Source: Pseudomonadota bacterium (GTDB lineage Bacteria > Pseudomonadota > Alphaproteobacteria > Paracaedibacterales > CAITNM01). Taken from it: DNA of 15,814 bases. Made by a program: the position numbers and the translations under genes. The DNA is taken from NCBI GenBank assembly GCA_026400695.1, contig JAPLON010000144.1, positions 1-15,814 of the forward strand, written 5' to 3'. The notes below the pieces were generated by a model. It worked only from the letters and a program-made list of their open reading frames with translations, ran no database searches and had not been told where the DNA came from. Shown piece by piece: positions 7,525-15,216 of the stretch (positions are counted from its first letter, which is position 1; every line of letters starts with the position of its first letter).

Positions 7525-8094
7525 GTGAATCTAAAAAATTTAGCCAACACATTAACACTAGTACGCATTGGGTTGATTCCTTTTATTCTAGTAACATTTT
7601 TCATTAATTACCCAACCCCTCGCTTGATTGCAGCATCCCTTTTTGGTTTGGCATGTCTTACTGATTTTCTTGATGGTTTTGTCGCACGCACCTTTAATCA
7701 AGAAACACGTTTTGGAGAAATCCTTGACCCAATCGCCGACAAGCTTTTAGTTTCCTCAACTTTATTAATGCTGGTGGGATTTGATCACATTTCAAAATTC
7801 AGCATTTTAGCAGCAGTAATTATTTTATGCCGTGAAATTTTGGTTTCTGGCCTTCGGGAATATTTAACCGAAATGAATGCCACCCTCAAAGTAAGTTTTA
7901 TTGCTAAAATTAAAACCGCTGTGCAAATGATTGCCTTAATGGTGCTTGTTTACTTTGATCCTGCCCATAGTCATATTGCCATTCAAATTCTCGGGGAAAT
8001 ATTGTTATGGTGCGCTGCAGGTATTACTCTTTACTCTGGATGGCACTATGTGCAAATTAGCCTAGGAGTAGTTTCAGAAAATCAACAACAGTGA
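7525..8094 (+). CDS. pgsA: CDP-diacylglycerol--glycerol-3-phosphate 3-phosphatidyltransferase
   Basis: PgsA makes phosphatidylglycerol phosphate, the committed step to phosphatidylglycerol and cardiolipin, in the inner membrane. The CDP-alcohol phosphotransferase signature is complete: D47, D50-G51, A54-R55, G64, D68 and D72 in TDFLDGFVARTFNQETRFG and the following EILDPIAD. Several hydrophobic segments surround it, and LREYLTE in the middle is typical of PgsA. The GTG at 7525 is preferred over the in-frame GTG at 7516 because the strong ribosome binding site GGGAGGG (7510-7516) sits about 8 bases before it and would overlap the earlier codon. Length is 189 residues, normal. It overlaps the next gene by GTGA, so translation of the pair is probably coupled. 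It is divergent from tRNA-Gly(UCC)-tuf. Confidence 0.92.
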   Translation: MNLKNLANTLTLVRIGLIPFILVTFFINYPTPRLIAASLFGLACLTDFLDGFVARTFNQETRFGEILDPIADKLLVSSTLLMLVGFDHISKFSILAAVIILCREILVSGLREYLTEMNATLKVSFIAKIKTAVQMIALMVLVYFDPAHSHIAIQILGEILLWCAAGITLYSGWHYVQISLGVVSENQQQ

Positions 8095-9047
8095 TATTGT
8101 TTTTTGCCAAGTTAATTTTTTCTGGATTAGCCTTATGGTGGGCACTACACCAGGTGGATTTTAATTATCTACACATAGTTTTCAAAGAGCTACCAACAGG
8201 CATTTGCGCAACAGCTTTTGCGACAATGTGCTGTTCAATTAGTTTGAATGGGCTTCGCTTATACTGCATCGCAAAAAAACTAAAACTAAATGAATCATTT
8301 AAAATGCTTCACCAATTAACTTGGATTGGCATGTTTTTTAATCAATTGCTCCCTGGGGGAATTGGCGGAGATGCTTACCGCATATACACTCTAGCCAGGA
8401 ATAATACTTTGGTACTAAGCTCAGCTGCCATTCTTTGGGATAGAATCTTAGGCATTCTATGTCTATGGCTATTAAGTGCTGCTTTACTGCTAACCATCAA
8501 ATTGCCTAGCCATATACAATTATTAGCAACAACCCTTTACTGTTTGATTTTTGCGGGAATAATTTTTTTGATTTTATTCATCAGGTATCCGGTTTTACAA
8601 AAATACAAACTGGTTGCAAATTTGTGGAAAATTTTTGCCACAGCAAAGTGTATAATTCGAGTACCTGGTGCGCTAATTGCTACCAGCATATGTATGGCTA
8701 TAACAAACTTTTTAGCATTCTATTTACTTGTAATCGCTTTAAAAATCCCCTTAAGTTTTGCTGAAAGCTCCGTGATTTTCACATTATCCCTTATCGTTAT
8801 AATGATTCCGCTTTCTATATCAGGCTGGGGATTACGTGAAGGTTTTTTGACTACCTGTTTTGTAGCTTTAGGACTGCCACCTGAAATGGGATTCAGCCTA
8901 GGTGTGCTACAAGGATTATTGATGTTATCAACTGGCAGCATTGGAGCTGTGTTTTATTTATTTGCAAAAAAAAATAAAAATTCACTTGCAAACTCAGTAA
9001 AAAAAGATATTATAAACACAACGAAAGCGGGCGTAGCTCAGGGGTAG
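8091..9047 (+). CDS. Lysylphosphatidylglycerol synthase TM-domain (flippase-like) membrane protein
   Basis: This 318-residue polytopic membrane protein belongs to the UPF0104/LPG-synthase transmembrane family (also called AglD or flippase-like). It has about eight membrane segments and the family's two signatures: NQLLPGGIGGDAYRIY (84-99) and ISGWGLREG (243-251). There is no aminoacyl-transferase domain, so it is the membrane part only, and the role is probably lipid or lipid-glycan handling rather than lysyl transfer. The GTG start overlaps the pgsA stop. Coupling to pgsA suggests a link to phosphatidylglycerol, which is inference. The tail after about residue 292 is Lys/Asn-rich. The last six codons (AGVAQG) and the TAG stop lie inside the tRNA-Gly(GCC) gene, an odd 21-bp overlap. 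Confidence 0.85.
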   Translation: MILFFAKLIFSGLALWWALHQVDFNYLHIVFKELPTGICATAFATMCCSISLNGLRLYCIAKKLKLNESFKMLHQLTWIGMFFNQLLPGGIGGDAYRIYTLARNNTLVLSSAAILWDRILGILCLWLLSAALLLTIKLPSHIQLLATTLYCLIFAGIIFLILFIRYPVLQKYKLVANLWKIFATAKCIIRVPGALIATSICMAITNFLAFYLLVIALKIPLSFAESSVIFTLSLIVIMIPLSISGWGLREGFLTTCFVALGLPPEMGFSLGVLQGLLMLSTGSIGAVFYLFAKKNKNSLANSVKKDIINTTKAGVAQG

Positions 9048-9101
9048 AGCACAACCTTGCCAAGGTTGGGGTCGAGGGTTCGAATCCCTTCGCCCGCTCC
9101 A
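9027..9101 (+). tRNA. tRNA-Gly (anticodon GCC)
   Basis: The acceptor stem GCGGGCG/CGCCCGC closes the cloverleaf. The D arm contains GCTCAGGGGTAGAGC, the anticodon stem is CAACC/GGTTG (9052-9056, 9064-9068), loop TTGCCAA gives anticodon GCC (9059-9061), and the T arm has GGGTTCGAATCCC. Discriminator T98 and CCA (9099-9101) are encoded. It reads GGC and GGU codons. Its 5' 21 bases double as the end of the upstream membrane-protein gene, so 5' processing by RNase P would cut that mRNA just before its stop codon. Confidence 0.97.
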
Positions 9102-9117
9102 GTTGTTATTCGGTTTT

Positions 9118-9549
9118 TCACTTCTTGCTTGGTGTTTCCGGCTCATCTTCTAATAGTGCCTTCAGTTTAGCGTTTTTTTCCTGAGTTTTGGCTGCATCGA
9201 TTGCAGCATCTGCTTGGGCTGTAAGAACCTGATTCACTGACGCAATAATTTTTTCTATACCCTTTGAAAATATCTCAAATGCCGTATCATACTGCCTAGT
9301 TGCTGCATGCATTTGGTGACGCTGATTATTTAATTCTTTCATTTCTTCAGCAAGATTTATTAAGGCCGTAATTACAGGATTATTACCGCTCTCTTTTTCC
9401 TTGGCTTTTAGAGTATCTATTAGAGCCTGGTCTTCTTTCAATAACGCCATGCCTCCAGGACCATTTTCTTCCTGTTCGCCTCCCTTTACCGCATGTACTG
9501 TACACATTAGCGCAACAGCTGCAAGGGTTATTACTTTAAATTTAGCCAT
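9118..9549 (-). CDS. Small exported alpha-helical protein of unknown function
   Basis: I do not recognise the family. The 143-residue product starts with a good signal peptide: MAKFK, then hydrophobic VITLAAVALMCTV, with likely signal peptidase I cleavage after VHA (about residue 20). There is no clear lipobox. The mature part is rich in Ala, Glu, Lys and Gln with heptad-like spacing from about residue 40 to 130 (LINLAEEMKELNNQRHQMHA; IEKIIASVNQVLTAQADAAI), so it is probably a helical or coiled-coil periplasmic or secreted protein. The C-terminus is charged (EDEPETPSKK). It stands alone after the gat terminator and converges on tRNA-Gly(GCC). The ATG is preceded by a TAGG-type ribosome binding site. 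It looks like a real gene because of the signal peptide and composition. Confidence 0.7.
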   Translation of the reverse strand: MAKFKVITLAAVALMCTVHAVKGGEQEENGPGGMALLKEDQALIDTLKAKEKESGNNPVITALINLAEEMKELNNQRHQMHAATRQYDTAFEIFSKGIEKIIASVNQVLTAQADAAIDAAKTQEKNAKLKALLEDEPETPSKK

Positions 9550-9635
9550 TCTAAGCCTACTTAGTATTTCTGAGTTGACTTTAGAATACGCTTAAAATTA
9601 TTAAGAAAACGTTTACAGAAACTATAAATATTGAA

Positions 9636-9661
9636 AATCCCGGAACAAACCGGGATTATTT
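9636..9661. terminator. Intrinsic terminator after gatB
   Basis: AATCCCGG (9636-9643) pairs perfectly with CCGGGATT (9650-9657) around a 6-nt loop. On the minus strand it is followed by ATTTTC, and it sits just past the gatB stop at 9665, ending the xth-gatCAB unit. The T tail is short, so efficiency is uncertain. Confidence 0.75.
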
Positions 9662-9664
9662 CTA

Positions 9665-11128
9665 TTATCTTAATTTATCTTTGAGAATCTGATTAGCAAC
9701 ACCTGGGTTAGCCTTACCCTGCAGTGCTTTCATAACTTGCCCTACTAAAAAGCCAAACACCTGCTCCTTACCAGCACGATACTGCTCTACCTGTGCCACA
9801 TTAGCAGCAATTACTTCATCTACTGCTTTTTCAATAACGCTAGTATCAGAAACCTGCTTTAAACCAAGTTCTTCAACTAATTTCGCTGGAGCTTTGCCAC
9901 TTTCCCACATTTTAGCAAAAACATCTTTTGCAATTTTTCCTGAAATTGTGCCATCTATAATAAGGTCAACAAGCTCAGCCAAATGATTAGGCGCAAATGG
10001 CAGATTATCAATTGCCTTATTATCACGATTCATTGCCGCAAAAACTTCAACAATTAACCAATTAGCAATTAATTTTGCAGCGCCATTACCCTTAGCTGCA
10101 GCCGCGATTTTTTCATAAAAATCTGCCACTTCTTTTTCTGCTACTAGGACATTAGCATCATACTCACTTAGGGCAAATTCCTTGATAAAACGCTCACGCT
10201 TAGCATCTGGCAATTCTGGCATATTAATACGGATAGATTCGATGCGAGCTTCATCTAAAACTACTGGACGCAAATCAGGATCAGGGAAATAGCGATAATC
10301 CATTGCATCTTCTTTGCTACGTAAAGAACGAGTTTCACCACGGCTAGGATCGAATAGTCGAGTTTCTTGAACAATTACCCCACCACTTTCAATTATTTCT
10401 AACTGGCGGGCAATTTCGTATTCAATTGCTTGACCCAAAAACCGCACTGAGTTAACGTTTTTAATTTCAGCACGGGTACCAAATGGTGTGCCTGGCTTAT
10501 GCAATGAAACATTGGCATCTACCCGAAGGCTACCTTGTTCCATGTTACCGTCACATGTACCTAAGTAACGTAAAATTGATCTCAATTTTTTAACATAGGC
10601 CATGGCTTCTTGAGATGAGTTTATTTCCGGCTCAGAAACAATTTCCATTAAGGCTACGCCTGCCCTATTAAAATCAATGTATGAAAGACTAGGATGCAAA
10701 TCATGGGTACTTTTCCCTGCATCCTGCTCTAGATGTAGCCTGGTAACGTTAATCCGCTTACTTTTGCCATTCTCTAAATCGATATCTACATAACCACCAG
10801 TAACAATAGGGTAATAGAGCTGAGAAATTTGATAACCTAACGGTAAATCAGCATAAAAATAATTTTTGCGATCAAAAATTGAAACACGGTTAACCGTAGC
10901 ATTTATACCAAGTCCCGTTTTAATTGCCTGATCCACGCAAAATTTGTTTAGAACCGGTAACATGCCAGGCATACCAGCATCAAGATAAGTTACCTGTGTA
11001 TTAGGATCAGCACCAAACACGGCTGATGCCCCCGAAAATAACTTAGCCTTTGAAGAAACTTGAGCATGAACCTCAAGCCCAATAACAACTTCCCATAGAC
11101 CAGTCTGTCCTTTTACTAAATTTTCCAT
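9665..11128 (-). CDS. gatB: Asp-tRNA(Asn)/Glu-tRNA(Gln) amidotransferase subunit B
   Basis: GatB binds the misacylated tRNA and activates its carboxylate with ATP in the GatCAB complex. The 487-residue protein begins WEVVIGLEVHAQV (12-24), has the family signature DFNRAGVALMEIVSEPEI, then GSLRVDANVS, AEIKNVNS and DYRYFPDPDL. It ends with the helical YqeY-like tail (NWLIVEVFAAM; FLVGQVMKALQGKANPG) that contacts tRNA. Length is normal. The ATG has an AAGGAC ribosome binding site. It lies 12 bp after gatA in the same operon. Presence of GatCAB implies that Gln-tRNA and/or Asn-tRNA is made indirectly in this organism. Confidence 0.97.
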   Translation of the reverse strand: MENLVKGQTGLWEVVIGLEVHAQVSSKAKLFSGASAVFGADPNTQVTYLDAGMPGMLPVLNKFCVDQAIKTGLGINATVNRVSIFDRKNYFYADLPLGYQISQLYYPIVTGGYVDIDLENGKSKRINVTRLHLEQDAGKSTHDLHPSLSYIDFNRAGVALMEIVSEPEINSSQEAMAYVKKLRSILRYLGTCDGNMEQGSLRVDANVSLHKPGTPFGTRAEIKNVNSVRFLGQAIEYEIARQLEIIESGGVIVQETRLFDPSRGETRSLRSKEDAMDYRYFPDPDLRPVVLDEARIESIRINMPELPDAKRERFIKEFALSEYDANVLVAEKEVADFYEKIAAAAKGNGAAKLIANWLIVEVFAAMNRDNKAIDNLPFAPNHLAELVDLIIDGTISGKIAKDVFAKMWESGKAPAKLVEELGLKQVSDTSVIEKAVDEVIAANVAQVEQYRAGKEQVFGFLVGQVMKALQGKANPGVANQILKDKLR

Positions 11129-11140
11129 AGTATTTTGTCC

Positions 11141-12601
11141 TTATGCAGCTTTAAAATGAGGGAATTCAGCAGCTTTTTCTAGAGTTAGCCCCACGTTAAA
11201 TAGCAGCTGCTCTGATAGCTTTGGCCCAATTAATTGTAAGCCTAAAGGCATACCATTGTTAGAAAGGCCTGCTGGAATTGAAATACCTGGTAACTCAGCC
11301 AAATTAACCGTAACAGTGTAAATATCGTTAAGGTACATTGCTACAGGATCATCATTAGGGTCATTCAAGCCAAAGGCAGCACTTGGAGTAGTAGGAGTTA
11401 GGATTACATCAACTTTTGAAAAAGCCTGATCAAAGTCATTAGCAATCAACTTTTTAACTTTTTGAGCACGGGTATAATAAGCATCGTAATAACCTGCAGA
11501 AAGCACGTAAGTTCCTATCATAATACGACGCTTTACTTCATTACCAAAACCTGCCTGACGAGTGTTGTAGTAAAGCTCATCTAAAGAACTACCATCCACT
11601 CGTACGCCATAACGTATACCATCGTAGCGCGCTAAATTTGATGAGGCTTCTGCAGGCGCAATAATGTAGTAAGTAGGCAAGGCATACTTTGTGGTTTTTA
11701 ATGATATCTCAATAACCTCAGCACCAGCATCTTTAAGCCAGGCCACCCCTTTTTGTAATAGAGCCATACCTTCTTCGTTTAAACCTTCAAGGTATTCTTT
11801 AGGTAAACCAACACGCAAACCTTTGCCAGCTGGTTTCAAATTAGCAAAATAATCAGGGATGCTAACATTTAGACTGGTGGCATCTTTATCATCATACCCA
11901 GCCATATGTTGCAACATTAAGGCACAGTCAGAAACTGTATGTGACATTGGTCCTGCTTGATCTAAGGAAGAAGCAAAAGCTACCATTCCCCAACGAGAGC
12001 ATAAACCATAGGTTGGCTTAATACCGGTAATACCGCAAAATGCAGCAGGCTGGCGAATTGACCCGCCCGTATCAGAAGCAGTTGTTCCAAGGCATATCCC
12101 CGCAGCAACAGCCACCGCTGACCCTCCTGAAGACCCACCTGGAACAAAATCTTTATCAGGCTCTGCGCTAGAACGCCATGGATTAATCACAGGACCATAA
12201 GCACTATTTAAATTAGCTGATCCCATGGCAAACTCATCCATATTCAACTTACCAATGCTAATAGCACCAGCTTTTTGCAAATTGCCAGATACAGTTGATT
12301 CGTAAGGGGGCACAAAATTTTTCAAAATGTTTGAACCAGCCGTAGTGCGCACACCTTTTGTGCAATACAAGTCTTTATTGGCAATTGGTAAACCATCAAG
12401 TGGTAAAGCTCTACCGCTAGCAATACGCAGGTCTGCTTGTTCAGCAGCAGCAATTGCACTTTCAAACGTTTCAGTAATAAAGCAATTCAATTGCTTTTTT
12501 GAAGCTGCTTGGTCAATAAACGACTGCACCAGCTCTTTGGAAGAACATTCTTTTTTAGCAAGCATCTGCTTAGCTTGGGTTAATGTAATTTTGGTATCCA
12601 T
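11141..12601 (-). CDS. gatA: Asp-tRNA(Asn)/Glu-tRNA(Gln) amidotransferase subunit A
   Basis: GatA is the glutaminase of GatCAB, releasing ammonia that is channelled to GatB. It is an amidase-signature protein with the Ser-cisSer-Lys triad visible: K76 in LPIANKD, S157 in PGGSSGGS, and the nucleophile S181 in SDTGGSIRQP. The 24-residue spacing between the two serines fits the family. The C-terminal part includes NLAELPGISIPAG and GLQLIGP, normal for GatA. Length is 486 residues. The segment around K76 reads PIANKDLYC where many have PIAVKDNI, a minor lineage variation. It sits 9 bp after gatC with an AGGAAT ribosome binding site and is translated in the xth-gatCAB unit. Confidence 0.97.
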   Translation of the reverse strand: MDTKITLTQAKQMLAKKECSSKELVQSFIDQAASKKQLNCFITETFESAIAAAEQADLRIASGRALPLDGLPIANKDLYCTKGVRTTAGSNILKNFVPPYESTVSGNLQKAGAISIGKLNMDEFAMGSANLNSAYGPVINPWRSSAEPDKDFVPGGSSGGSAVAVAAGICLGTTASDTGGSIRQPAAFCGITGIKPTYGLCSRWGMVAFASSLDQAGPMSHTVSDCALMLQHMAGYDDKDATSLNVSIPDYFANLKPAGKGLRVGLPKEYLEGLNEEGMALLQKGVAWLKDAGAEVIEISLKTTKYALPTYYIIAPAEASSNLARYDGIRYGVRVDGSSLDELYYNTRQAGFGNEVKRRIMIGTYVLSAGYYDAYYTRAQKVKKLIANDFDQAFSKVDVILTPTTPSAAFGLNDPNDDPVAMYLNDIYTVTVNLAELPGISIPAGLSNNGMPLGLQLIGPKLSEQLLFNVGLTLEKAAEFPHFKAA

Positions 12602-12610
12602 AACTATTCC

Positions 12611-12895
12611 TTACTCGACAACTTTCGGTACTGCATACATATCGTGGGCTAATTGCGGGGCATTTTGAGTAACCTCCTTTAATTGATTAGTGGTAGTCAC
12701 CACATCTTCACGTTCTTGCATTTGCGATTTTGGCAAATCGTGCAAATCAACCGAACTAACATCAATTTCACTTAATTGGTCAATCCAGCCAAAAATACCA
12801 TCTAATTGAGATTGCATACGCAAACTTTCAGATTCATCCAAACGTATCTTAGACAGCTTGGCGATATTTGAGACTTCTTTTAATGAAATTGTCAC
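12611..12895 (-). CDS. gatC: Asp-tRNA(Asn)/Glu-tRNA(Gln) amidotransferase subunit C
   Basis: GatC is the small linker subunit that wraps around GatA and stabilises the GatA-GatB contact. The 94-residue protein has the family pattern: an N-terminal helix (ISLKEVSNIAKLSKIRL), a central helix with LDGIFGWIDQLSEIDV, and the C-terminal stretch after the PxL-like region ending APQLAHDMYAVPKVVE. The start is a GTG (complement of 12893-12895) behind a strong AAGGGGG ribosome binding site; the ATG one base upstream reads straight into TGA. It lies 9 bp downstream of xth and 9 bp upstream of gatA. Confidence 0.93.
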   Translation of the reverse strand: MTISLKEVSNIAKLSKIRLDESESLRMQSQLDGIFGWIDQLSEIDVSSVDLHDLPKSQMQEREDVVTTTNQLKEVTQNAPQLAHDMYAVPKVVE

Positions 12896-12904
12896 ATTTC
12901 CCCC

Positions 12905-13669
12905 TTAAATTGTTAACACACACTCAACTGGCGCATGGTCTGATGCTCGTTCTAATCCGCGCATGTTCTTATGTACTTTAGTTGTTTTTAAAGCCTCTGC
13001 TGCATTAGGAGATAATAGCAAATGATCGATACGAAGACCATCATCCTTTGCAAATGAACCCTTACGATAATCCCACCAGGTGTAAGGCATTGCACCAGCT
13101 GTAGAATTCTTTACAGCATCTGCTAAACCCAAATAAGTAATTTTACGCCAAGCATCACGCTCAAACTGACTACATAACACTTGCCCCTGCCAAGCAGATG
13201 GATTACAAACATCTTCATCACTTGGTGCGATATTAAAATCTCCACCAATTACCAATCGCTCATCAAACCCTAAAAGAGTTTTACAATGGGAATGAAGAGC
13301 ATTTAGAAAATCTAATTTGTAATGGTAAGCTTTTGAATCTATTTCCTGGCCGTTGGGCACATACACGCTTGCGACTCTTATCCCACCAGTGAATGCTTCT
13401 ACGTAGCGGGCCGCAGTATCTTCAAAATTTGGAATACCTTTTTGAATATCTTCAATTGGGTGTTTAGATAAAATTGCCACTCCATTGTAAGTTTTTTGAC
13501 CAAAAATGGTGCAATTATAACCAAAATCTAGTAATGATGCTGGAAAGGCATGTTCTTCACATTTTAACTCCTGTAACAGCAACACGTCAGGTTGTTGCTC
13601 TTTAAGAAATAATTCGACATGAGGTAAACGTGCTCTAACCGAATTAACGTTCCAGGTAATAACTTTCAT
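12905..13669 (-). CDS. xth: Exodeoxyribonuclease III (AP endonuclease)
   Basis: ExoIII cuts DNA at abasic sites and removes 3' blocks in base-excision repair. The 254-residue protein has all catalytic residues of the family: N7 in WNVNSVRAR, E34 in LLQELKC, Y103 in VYVPNG, D144 and N146 in IGGDFNIAP, D215 in LRIDHLLLS, and D244-H245 in ASDHAPV. Length is normal and the ATG has a GGGTAG ribosome binding site. It is the first intact gene of a tight minus-strand unit with gatC, gatA and gatB (9-12 bp gaps). The grouping of a repair gene with gat genes is not a functional one I know, so it is probably a matter of shared transcription. Confidence 0.96.
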   Translation of the reverse strand: MKVITWNVNSVRARLPHVELFLKEQQPDVLLLQELKCEEHAFPASLLDFGYNCTIFGQKTYNGVAILSKHPIEDIQKGIPNFEDTAARYVEAFTGGIRVASVYVPNGQEIDSKAYHYKLDFLNALHSHCKTLLGFDERLVIGGDFNIAPSDEDVCNPSAWQGQVLCSQFERDAWRKITYLGLADAVKNSTAGAMPYTWWDYRKGSFAKDDGLRIDHLLLSPNAAEALKTTKVHKNMRGLERASDHAPVECVLTI

Positions 13670-13721
13670 ACTACCCTATCTACTTTAAAAAAAGTATTTT
13701 CATGATTTAATAGTTTATTAA

Positions 13722-13847
13722 CTAATTGATGGTAAGCGCTACCACCTTAACAGACACAGCTTCGCCATTGGCATCCTTAAGGGCTTTAGAATGATGCCTT
13801 GAAGTAATATCTGAAGAACTGTTCTTATGTTCATAAATACCATAGTA
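13722..13847 (-). pseudogene. Probable 3' remnant of an unidentified gene
   Basis: On the minus strand a 41-codon open stretch ends in TAG at 13722-13724, 52 bp upstream of xth. Its translation starts YYGIYEHKNSSSDITS and ends KALKDANGEAVSVKVVALTI plus N. The composition looks like the C-terminal end of a real protein rather than random AT-rich sequence. It begins right after an in-frame stop (13848-13850) and has no start codon or ribosome binding site. I read it as the remains of a decayed gene or a rearrangement scar. It could instead be noncoding sequence that is open by chance; the family is unknown. Confidence 0.35.
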
Positions 13848-13901
13848 CTAATTAAGAATTTATTAAAAATTGCATGCAAACCTAAATTCACAAGTTGCTG
13901 A

Positions 13902-14795
13902 TTATTTAGTTGCAACCACATAATGCGAAACAAATCCAGCATCAGCAAAAATGGGGTCATAACGAATCGCCGGGTTTAAATCTCTACTTGTTGTAACGAT
14001 TTCTACAACTCTATGCCTTGCTTTTTCTAGATCTGCCTCGGGTGTGTCATCAGAAAAACTTATTCCAGTCTCTCTTAAGGCTCTTACTAGCGGAGATTCA
14101 TGCAATTCAATCTTTGAAAAACCTATTTTAGTTAAGTTAAGTGCTATAAATTTTTCAACATCTTCTAAAGAAGCAAATTTTTCTGATAAATTTTGATAAG
14201 CTAATTTTTCACTAAATTCACCAGTTTCAGCTGCTTTCTCAACATGATGGCCCGTGATCCAAAATTTTCCTACATGCTCGACAGGCAAAGTAAAAATAAA
14301 CACTCCGCCAGATCGTAAGCTATTAAATACTCCTTCAAATAGCCTTGGAGCAGATAGTACGCTTGGGTGATAAGATTCGTCCCAAACCAGATTCCAGGTA
14401 TCTTTTACAAAAAGAAGTTCTTGATGTTTGGGGTTACGAACATTGCCGACCATATCTGAACCAAATGCGCCATCGGTCTCTGCGCTAAAAGTATACCAAT
14501 CTTTGTGACCATGAAAACCATACCCACCTCTAATACTTTCAGTAAGATAGTTACTGCCATCAGGTTGATACACCGGGTGTAACTTGAATGGATCAAGAAT
14601 ATGCCCTGCACCTATAGCTAATTTGCAGCTGTCTTTCTGTCCCAATGCATAATCACCTACACTTACTCGCACAATTGGATCTGCAAGATCGAGTCCCAGT
14701 AAATACCCTGCTTCATCGGCTGCTTCTACACTTTTAGGAGCACTTAATATTAATCCTAAAAAAAGCAGTGTGCATTTTAGTTTTTTATTAATCAT
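13902..14795 (-). CDS. Exported class I methyltransferase-like protein
   Basis: The 297-residue product opens with a clear signal peptide: MINKK, hydrophobic CTLLFLGLILSAP, and an AEA-like site SVEAADEAG (cleavage near residue 25). The mature part has features of a class I SAM-dependent methyltransferase fold: a motif I-like CKLAIGAGHILDP (57-69), then an Asp in GAFGSDMVGNVRN (110-122). An ESYHPSVLSAPRLFEGVFNS helix follows, with a GGVFIFTLPV strand after it, the usual 'large protein, GG, beta-strand' pattern. A further strand, GFVSHYVVATK, ends the protein. Motif I is unusual (AIGAG rather than DxGxG), so activity is uncertain. An export signal on such a fold is rare. A strong AGGAGA ribosome binding site (complement of 14801-14806) fixes the ATG. 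It lies 24 bp downstream of erpA on the same strand. The target is unknown; a secreted effector is one possibility. Confidence 0.65.
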   Translation of the reverse strand: MINKKLKCTLLFLGLILSAPKSVEAADEAGYLLGLDLADPIVRVSVGDYALGQKDSCKLAIGAGHILDPFKLHPVYQPDGSNYLTESIRGGYGFHGHKDWYTFSAETDGAFGSDMVGNVRNPKHQELLFVKDTWNLVWDESYHPSVLSAPRLFEGVFNSLRSGGVFIFTLPVEHVGKFWITGHHVEKAAETGEFSEKLAYQNLSEKFASLEDVEKFIALNLTKIGFSKIELHESPLVRALRETGISFSDDTPEADLEKARHRVVEIVTTSRDLNPAIRYDPIFADAGFVSHYVVATK

Positions 14796-14819
14796 ATATA
14801 TCTCCTAGATGTTAATTTT

Positions 14820-15149
14820 TTAAATAGAAAAAGAATTCCCGCAGCCACAAGCAGATGCAGCATTAGGATTTTTAATTACAAATCTTGCCCCAGAAAGATC
14901 CTCAACATAATCTAGCTCTGATCCATTCAGCAAACCCAGAGAAATAAAATCAGTAACCACCTCAACATCATCTTTGGTGAAAAGTTTATCATCAGGCGTT
15001 GTTTCGCTATCAATTAAAAAATTATATGAAAACCCTGAACACCCGCCACCCTTAACAGAAACACGCAAACGGCTTCCCACAGCTTCATTTTTAAGAATTT
15101 TTTTTATATGTCCTGCTGCATTAGCACTAATAAAAAATGCTACTTCCAT
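14820..15149 (-). CDS. erpA: A-type iron-sulfur cluster carrier (ErpA/IscA family)
   Basis: A-type carriers receive nascent Fe-S clusters and pass them to apo-proteins. The 109-residue protein has the three conserved cysteines: C37 in KGGGCSGFSYNF, and C101 and C103 in the C-terminal ACGCGNSFSI. The central LDYVEDLSGARFVIKNPNA is typical of the family. It is closer to ErpA/HesB-type proteins than I can separate from IscA by eye; no isc genes are adjacent, which favours ErpA. It could supply the many clusters of complex I, whose NuoB is in this window. It is divergent from ssb across 67 bp and probably co-transcribed with the exported methyltransferase-like gene. Confidence 0.88.
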   Translation of the reverse strand: MEVAFFISANAAGHIKKILKNEAVGSRLRVSVKGGGCSGFSYNFLIDSETTPDDKLFTKDDVEVVTDFISLGLLNGSELDYVEDLSGARFVIKNPNAASACGCGNSFSI

Positions 15150-15216
15150 GTTGCCAACTTGTAGATATTTCTGTTAACTGGTGTCACTATAAATTTTTCT
15201 CAAGAAAAGGGCAAAT

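Noticed and set aside
8091..9047. A full lysylphosphatidylglycerol synthase (MprF)
   Set aside because: Only the membrane domain is present; the C-terminal aminoacyl-transferase domain is missing, so lysine transfer to lipid is not supported.
13739..13960. A 73-codon minus-strand frame across the end of the exported protein gene
   Set aside because: It overlaps a well-supported gene in another frame and its translation is low-complexity hydrophobic sequence typical of an AT-rich shadow frame.
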